7,543 nucleotides of DNA. It comes from an uncultured Atopobiaceae bacterium. Lineage in GTDB: Bacteria > Actinomycetota > Coriobacteriia > Coriobacteriales > Atopobiaceae. Each line of letters begins with the position of its first letter. The first letter of the stretch is position 1. This document shows positions 4,884-7,543 of the stretch, one piece after another. The DNA lies in NCBI GenBank assembly GCA_944321005.1, contig CALUJT010000106.1, positions 1-7,543 on the forward strand, given 5' to 3'. The notes below the pieces were generated by a model, which saw nothing but the letters and a program-made list of their open reading frames with translations, did no database searches and was not told where the DNA came from. A program made the position numbers and the translations under genes.

Positions 4884-6065
4884 ATGGCACACGATCTTCT
4901 CGACGCGCCCGATGACAGCTTCGACCTGGAGGTGACGCCGGCGCCGGAGCCCGTCAAGACCGAGGGCGCCCTCGCGCAGGTGCCCGCGCCGAGCTCCGAG
5001 GAGCTGCTGCGCCTGAGCAAGAACGCCGACTCCTGGGTGAGCCGCGTCGCCGCCCTGCCGCCCCAGAGCCTCGAGTTCAAGCAGGAGGTCGACGCCATCT
5101 ATGAGGTTGGTGCCGACGCCTTCCGCGAGACCTCCAGCACGTCGAGCCGCTTTCTCGAGCAGTCCCTGGCCACGTCCAAGAGCGGCGGCACGCAGGAGCA
5201 GGTCTCCAAGAGCCTCGTCGACCTGCGCAACGAGGTCGACGAGCTCGCTCCCGGAGAGGACACCTTCGCCGAGCGCCTGCTCGGCGCGCTGCCTTTCGCA
5301 AGCCGCGTGAAGCGCTACTTCAAGCGCTACGAGTCCAACCAGAAGCAGCTCAACGCCATCCTCCTCTCGCTCAACAAGGGGCAGGACCTGCTGCGCAGGG
5401 ACAACGCCGCCCTCAACGTGGAGCGCCGCAGCCTCTGGGGCAACCTGGGCACCCTCAAGCGCGCCTACGAGCTGCTGACCAACATCGACGACGAGCTGGT
5501 GGCGCGCATCGACCGCGAGCGCGCGGCGGGCAACGTCGAGCTGGCGTCCTCGCTCGAGAAAGACGCCCTGTTCGCCGTGCGGCAGCGCCGCCAGGACGTG
5601 CAGACGCAGGCGGCCGTGACCATCCAGGCCTACCTCTCGATGGGCATCATCCAGCAGAACAACGACCAGCTCGTCCGCGGCGTGGAGCGTGCCAAGACCA
5701 CCACGGTGACCGCGCTGCGAACGGCGGTGATCGTGGCGCAGTCGCTCGAGAACCAGAAGCTCGTGCTCGACCAGATCGACGCGGTCAACAAGACCACGGA
5801 CGCCATGATCGACCGCACGAGCAAGCTCCTTCAGGAGAACTCCCTGCGCACGCAGCAGCAGGCGGTCTCGAGCGGCGTCTCTCCGGAGACCCTGCGACGT
5901 GCCTATGATGCGGTCTTCTCCACGCTCGACAGCATCGATAAGTTCCGAGAGCAGGCCAACGAGTCCTTCTCCAAGACGATCGACGTGCTCAACGACCAGC
6001 TCGAGCGCGCCCGGACCTACGCCGAGCGCATGAACCGAGACGGCGAGGGCGGCTCGACGGAGTAG
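4884..6065 (+). CDS. telA: TelA-family toxic anion resistance protein
   Basis: This 393-aa soluble, almost entirely helical protein is of usual TelA/YaaN length. ATG at 4884 follows TAGGAG (4872-4877). An acidic/Pro-rich N-terminus (1-38) precedes the conserved region: LPFASRVKRYFKRYESNQ (136-153), LNKGQDLLRRDNAAL (163-177), and the family hallmark around 260-305 with VERAKTTTVTALRTA and QSLENQKLVLDQIDAVNKTT. The C-terminal helical tail includes SPETLRRAYDAVFSTLDSIDKF (333-354). Family members are linked to tellurite resistance on plasmids, and in Listeria a homologue has been connected with tolerance of nisin and other envelope-targeting agents. The molecular mechanism is unsettled. It is the last gene of the plus-strand block, downstream of the XpaC-like membrane gene, and is probably cotranscribed with it. 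Its cytoplasmic location is inferred from the lack of signal or TM segments. Confidence 0.93.
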   Translation: MAHDLLDAPDDSFDLEVTPAPEPVKTEGALAQVPAPSSEELLRLSKNADSWVSRVAALPPQSLEFKQEVDAIYEVGADAFRETSSTSSRFLEQSLATSKSGGTQEQVSKSLVDLRNEVDELAPGEDTFAERLLGALPFASRVKRYFKRYESNQKQLNAILLSLNKGQDLLRRDNAALNVERRSLWGNLGTLKRAYELLTNIDDELVARIDRERAAGNVELASSLEKDALFAVRQRRQDVQTQAAVTIQAYLSMGIIQQNNDQLVRGVERAKTTTVTALRTAVIVAQSLENQKLVLDQIDAVNKTTDAMIDRTSKLLQENSLRTQQQAVSSGVSPETLRRAYDAVFSTLDSIDKFREQANESFSKTIDVLNDQLERARTYAERMNRDGEGGSTE

Positions 6066-6086
6066 CGCGAGAGGGTCAGCCCGCGC
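6065..6086. terminator. Possible bidirectional hairpin at the telA/deoR convergent junction
   Basis: The two genes converge with only 10 bp between their stop codons. GCGCG (6065-6069) can pair with CGCGC (6082-6086), enclosing a smaller GG/CC stem (6073-6074 with 6080-6081). There is no T-tract on either side, so it is at best a weak, overlapping terminator for both transcripts. Confidence 0.25.
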
Positions 6087-6825
6087 AGACGAGCTCGACG
6101 CCGGCGGCCTCGAGCTCGGCGCGCGCCTCGTCGCTCACGTGGGCGTCGGTGATCACGGCGAGGTCCTTCTCGCCTAGGGAAAGCGGCACGGTGCCGTGGC
6201 GGCTGAACTTCTCGCTCTCCGTGAGCAGGACGACGCGCTCGGCGTGCGAGGCCATGTCGCGCGCGGCCTGGGCGCGCATCTGGTCGCTGTTGGTGAAGCC
6301 GGTGCGCGGGGAGAAGCCGTCCGTTCCGGCGAAGAGCAGGTCGATGTAGAACCCCTCGACGCACGAGCGCACCATCGGGCCCACCATGACCTGGGAGTCC
6401 TTCTGGTAGATGCCGCCGAGCAGCACGGTCTGAACGCTCGCGGCGTCGCGCACGTAGCCCGCTATGAAGGCGCTGTTGGTGACGACCGTGACCTCGCGGC
6501 CGGACGCGGCGAGCTCGGCCACGAGCAGCGCGCAGCAGCTTCCGCTCTCCACCATGATGGTGTCGCCGTCGCGCACGAGCTCCGCGGCCCGCCGGGCGAT
6601 GCGTCGCTTCTCCTCATAGTGGTAGGCGAGGTGACCCTCGACGTTGTCGGCGCTGCGCAGCACCGCGAAGCCGTGCTCGCGGCGGATGAGGCCGCGCCGC
6701 TCGAGTTCTGTGAGGTCCTTGCGCATGGTGACCTGCGAGACGCCGAGCTCCTCGGCCAGAGCCGAGACCTCCACGCGCTCGCGCTCGGTCAGGATCTCCA
6801 GGATGCGGTTGGTGCGTGCGGGCAT
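6076..6825 (-). CDS. DeoR/GlpR-family transcriptional regulator
   Basis: This 249-aa regulator has the full family length. The minus-strand ATG (complement of 6823-6825) is preceded by AAGGAG (complement of 6831-6836) with 5-nt spacing. The N-terminal winged helix-turn-helix (about 5-55) reads VSALAEELGVSQVTMRKDLTE followed by LERRGLIRREHGFAVL, close to the DeoR signature but with HGFA instead of the common HGGA. Residues 75-230 are the DeoR-type sugar-phosphate sensor domain: ESGSCCALLVAEL (93-105), VVTNS (114-118), GTDGFSPRTGF (167-177) and VVLLTESEKFSRHG (198-211). Such proteins usually repress carbohydrate operons and release DNA on binding a phosphorylated sugar intermediate. Its target here is unknown. 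The upstream minus-strand glycyl-radical activase suggests a fermentation locus beyond the right edge. An inverted repeat over its own promoter suggests autoregulation. Confidence 0.93.
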   Translation of the reverse strand: MPARTNRILEILTERERVEVSALAEELGVSQVTMRKDLTELERRGLIRREHGFAVLRSADNVEGHLAYHYEEKRRIARRAAELVRDGDTIMVESGSCCALLVAELAASGREVTVVTNSAFIAGYVRDAASVQTVLLGGIYQKDSQVMVGPMVRSCVEGFYIDLLFAGTDGFSPRTGFTNSDQMRAQAARDMASHAERVVLLTESEKFSRHGTVPLSLGEKDLAVITDAHVSDEARAELEAAGVELVCAG

Positions 6826-6846
6826 GACGGCTCCTTCGATTGACTA

Positions 6847-6879
6847 TTCGAAAGTATAGCCGTCTTTTGCGCTTTCGAA
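6847..6879 (-). promoter_or_regulatory. Candidate DeoR operator: TTCGAAAG inverted repeat
   Basis: TTCGAAAG (6847-6854) and its exact reverse complement CTTTCGAA (6872-6879) are separated by 17 bp, just upstream of the deoR start on the minus strand. A further partial copy of the motif (CGAACGAAAAC) overlaps the distal arm. DeoR/GlpR proteins often bind paired, TTCG-containing half sites. The repeat brackets the predicted -10 element, so binding would be expected to block the regulator's own transcription. The repeat is observed; the binding is inferred. Confidence 0.55.
6853..6858 (-). promoter_or_regulatory. Candidate -10 element of the deoR promoter
   Basis: The minus strand reads TATACT here, 27 nt upstream of the start codon, in a locally AT-rich stretch. 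A start of transcription near 6846 would leave a short ~20-nt leader with the AAGGAG site. The region 17-19 nt upstream (TTCGTT/CGTTCG) is a poor match to TTGACA, so the -35 is weak or replaced by regulator contacts. Confidence 0.45.
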
Positions 6880-6927
6880 CGAAAACAGCAACACACGAGC
6901 CAAATGACGCATCTCGCACGACGCCCA

Positions 6928-6953
6928 TTTTGAACCACAAAAGGTGGTCAAAA
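6928..6953. promoter_or_regulatory. Near-perfect palindrome between the activase and deoR genes
   Basis: TTTTGAACCAC (6928-6938) and GTGGTCAAAA (6944-6953) are inverted repeats with a single bulged A and a 5-nt loop; the core ACCAC-N5-GTGGT is exact. It lies 34 bp beyond the stop of the minus-strand activase gene. As RNA it makes a 10-bp stem, but the 3' side is A-rich on both strands rather than T-rich, so it does not fit a textbook intrinsic terminator. It may be an operator (possibly GntR-like by shape) for the deoR transcript, or a transcript-end stabiliser of the activase mRNA. Confidence 0.5.
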
Positions 6954-6986
6954 ACAGGTGTCATGCGAGGTTGCCCTCAAGCCACC

Positions 6987-7543
6987 CTAGAAGAACGCGT
7001 CGATTCCCGTGTCCTCGTACGCCTGGCGGAACTCCTCGAGGTCCTCCTCGTGCAGGTTGGTGAGCCCGTGGAGGCGATAGTCGCGGCCCAGGAGGTCGTA
7101 CTTGCTCTCACCGAGGTTGTGGAAGGGGAGGAGCTGCACGCGTGCGGCGCCCACCTCGCGCAGGCGCCCGGCGAAGCGGCGCGCGTCCTCGACGGAGTCG
7201 TTGAAGCCGGGAATGACCGGCGTGCGCACGAGCACGTCGACGCCGCGCTCGATGGCGGCGCGCGTGTTGGCGAGGATGAGGTCGTTTCCCACGCCCGTGC
7301 CCTCGCGATGCGCGGCCGCGTCCCAGTGCTTCATGTCGATGTAGGCGTGGTCGAGCAGCGCGCACACGCGCTCGAAGTCGCGCGCGGGCACGTGCGCCGT
7401 GGTCTCCACGTTGGTGTCCACGCCCGCCTCGCGCAGGCGCCCCAGCAGCTCGACGCAGAAGTCCGGCCAGGTGAGCGGCTCGCCGCCCGAGAGCGTCACT
7501 CCGCCCCCGCTCTGCTGGTAGAAGGGCTCGTCCTGCATGCACT
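6987..7543 (-). CDS. Glycyl radical enzyme activating protein (PflA/PflC-like radical SAM), C-terminal part
   Basis: The minus-strand frame enters at the right edge and stops at TAG (complement of 6987-6989). The reading frame continues upstream of the Met at 7538 (the preceding codon is Cys), so this is a partial gene and that Met is not the start. Visible family features, numbered from that Met: FYQQSGGGVTLSGGEPL (6-22) with the SAM-binding GGE motif, NVETTAHVP (43-51), YIDMKHWD (66-73), RTPVIPGFND (105-114) and LLPFHNLGESKYDLLGRDY (136-154). The protein would make a 5'-deoxyadenosyl radical from S-adenosylmethionine to install a glycyl radical on a partner enzyme. The CxxxCxxC iron-sulfur motif should lie beyond the edge. 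The partner (pyruvate formate-lyase, diol/glycerol dehydratase, choline lyase or other) is not in the window and cannot be named. Strict anaerobic metabolism is implied. Confidence 0.93.
   Translation of the reverse strand, partial: CMQDEPFYQQSGGGVTLSGGEPLTWPDFCVELLGRLREAGVDTNVETTAHVPARDFERVCALLDHAYIDMKHWDAAAHREGTGVGNDLILANTRAAIERGVDVLVRTPVIPGFNDSVEDARRFAGRLREVGAARVQLLPFHNLGESKYDLLGRDYRLHGLTNLHEEDLEEFRQAYEDTGIDAFF

Noticed and set aside
2999..5098. 699-codon open frame on the minus strand
   Set aside because: It lies opposite the VWA, XpaC-like and TelA genes, has Arg/His/Gly-rich composition without domain signatures, spans an intergenic repeat, and is the usual shadow of high-GC third positions.
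1..7543. CRISPR array, tRNA/rRNA genes, insertion sequence transposase
   Set aside because: No regularly spaced repeats with unique spacers, no tRNA-like cloverleaf or rRNA sequence, and no transposase motifs were recognised on either strand.

Overview
The window is about two-thirds G+C, with strong G/C preference at third codon positions. The gene repertoire (SsuB/TauB-type ABC ATPase, TelA, XpaC-like protein, DeoR/GlpR regulator, glycyl-radical-enzyme activase) suggests an anaerobic, high-GC actinobacterium. My best guess is a gut or oral Coriobacteriia of the Olsenella/Atopobium type. That is inferred from style and gene content, not from a marker gene.

Layout. (1) 1-971, plus strand: the last codons of a probable ABC substrate-binding protein, then an ABC ATPase starting 2 nt later. 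This is the distal end of a nitrate/sulfonate/taurine/HMP-type importer operon; no permease is in the window. (2) 972-1255: a structured intergenic region with no gene. It holds a small hairpin, a ~95-nt imperfect palindrome, an 11-bp tandem repeat, a GC hairpin and a perfect 12-bp palindrome just before the next RBS. (3) 1256-6065, plus strand: four genes. These are an exported solute-binding-like protein (383 aa), a lipoprotein fusing a solute-binding-like domain to an intact von Willebrand A domain (547 aa), a two-TM XpaC-like membrane protein (229 aa), and a TelA-family toxic-anion-resistance protein (393 aa). A short AT-rich repeat with GGGACAGG modules splits them into 2+2. (4) 6076-6825, minus strand: a DeoR/GlpR-type repressor, convergent with telA 10 bp away, with an operator-like inverted repeat around its promoter. 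(5) 6987-7543, minus strand: the C-terminal part of a glycyl radical enzyme activating protein, running off the window.

How the genes may work together. The central four-gene block is the most interesting part. XpaC next to TelA is a known pairing (xpaC-yaaN in Bacillus subtilis). Here they follow two extracytoplasmic proteins whose binding domains look paralogous (shared SSNS and YES motifs, and a similar Ile...Phe-Arg ending). One of these carries a MIDAS metal-dependent adhesion site, and no permease is encoded beside them. The block would place two proteins outside the membrane, one in it and one inside the cell. An envelope stress or envelope-protection complex is a reasonable hypothesis, but function is not shown by the sequence. 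The minus-strand activase and DeoR regulator probably belong to a separate anaerobic carbon-metabolism locus lying mostly beyond the right edge.

The ABC ATPase gene also contains two unusually perfect inverted repeats inside its coding sequence: 22-bp arms in an atypical N-terminal extension, and a 17-bp stem with a 7-nt loop further in.
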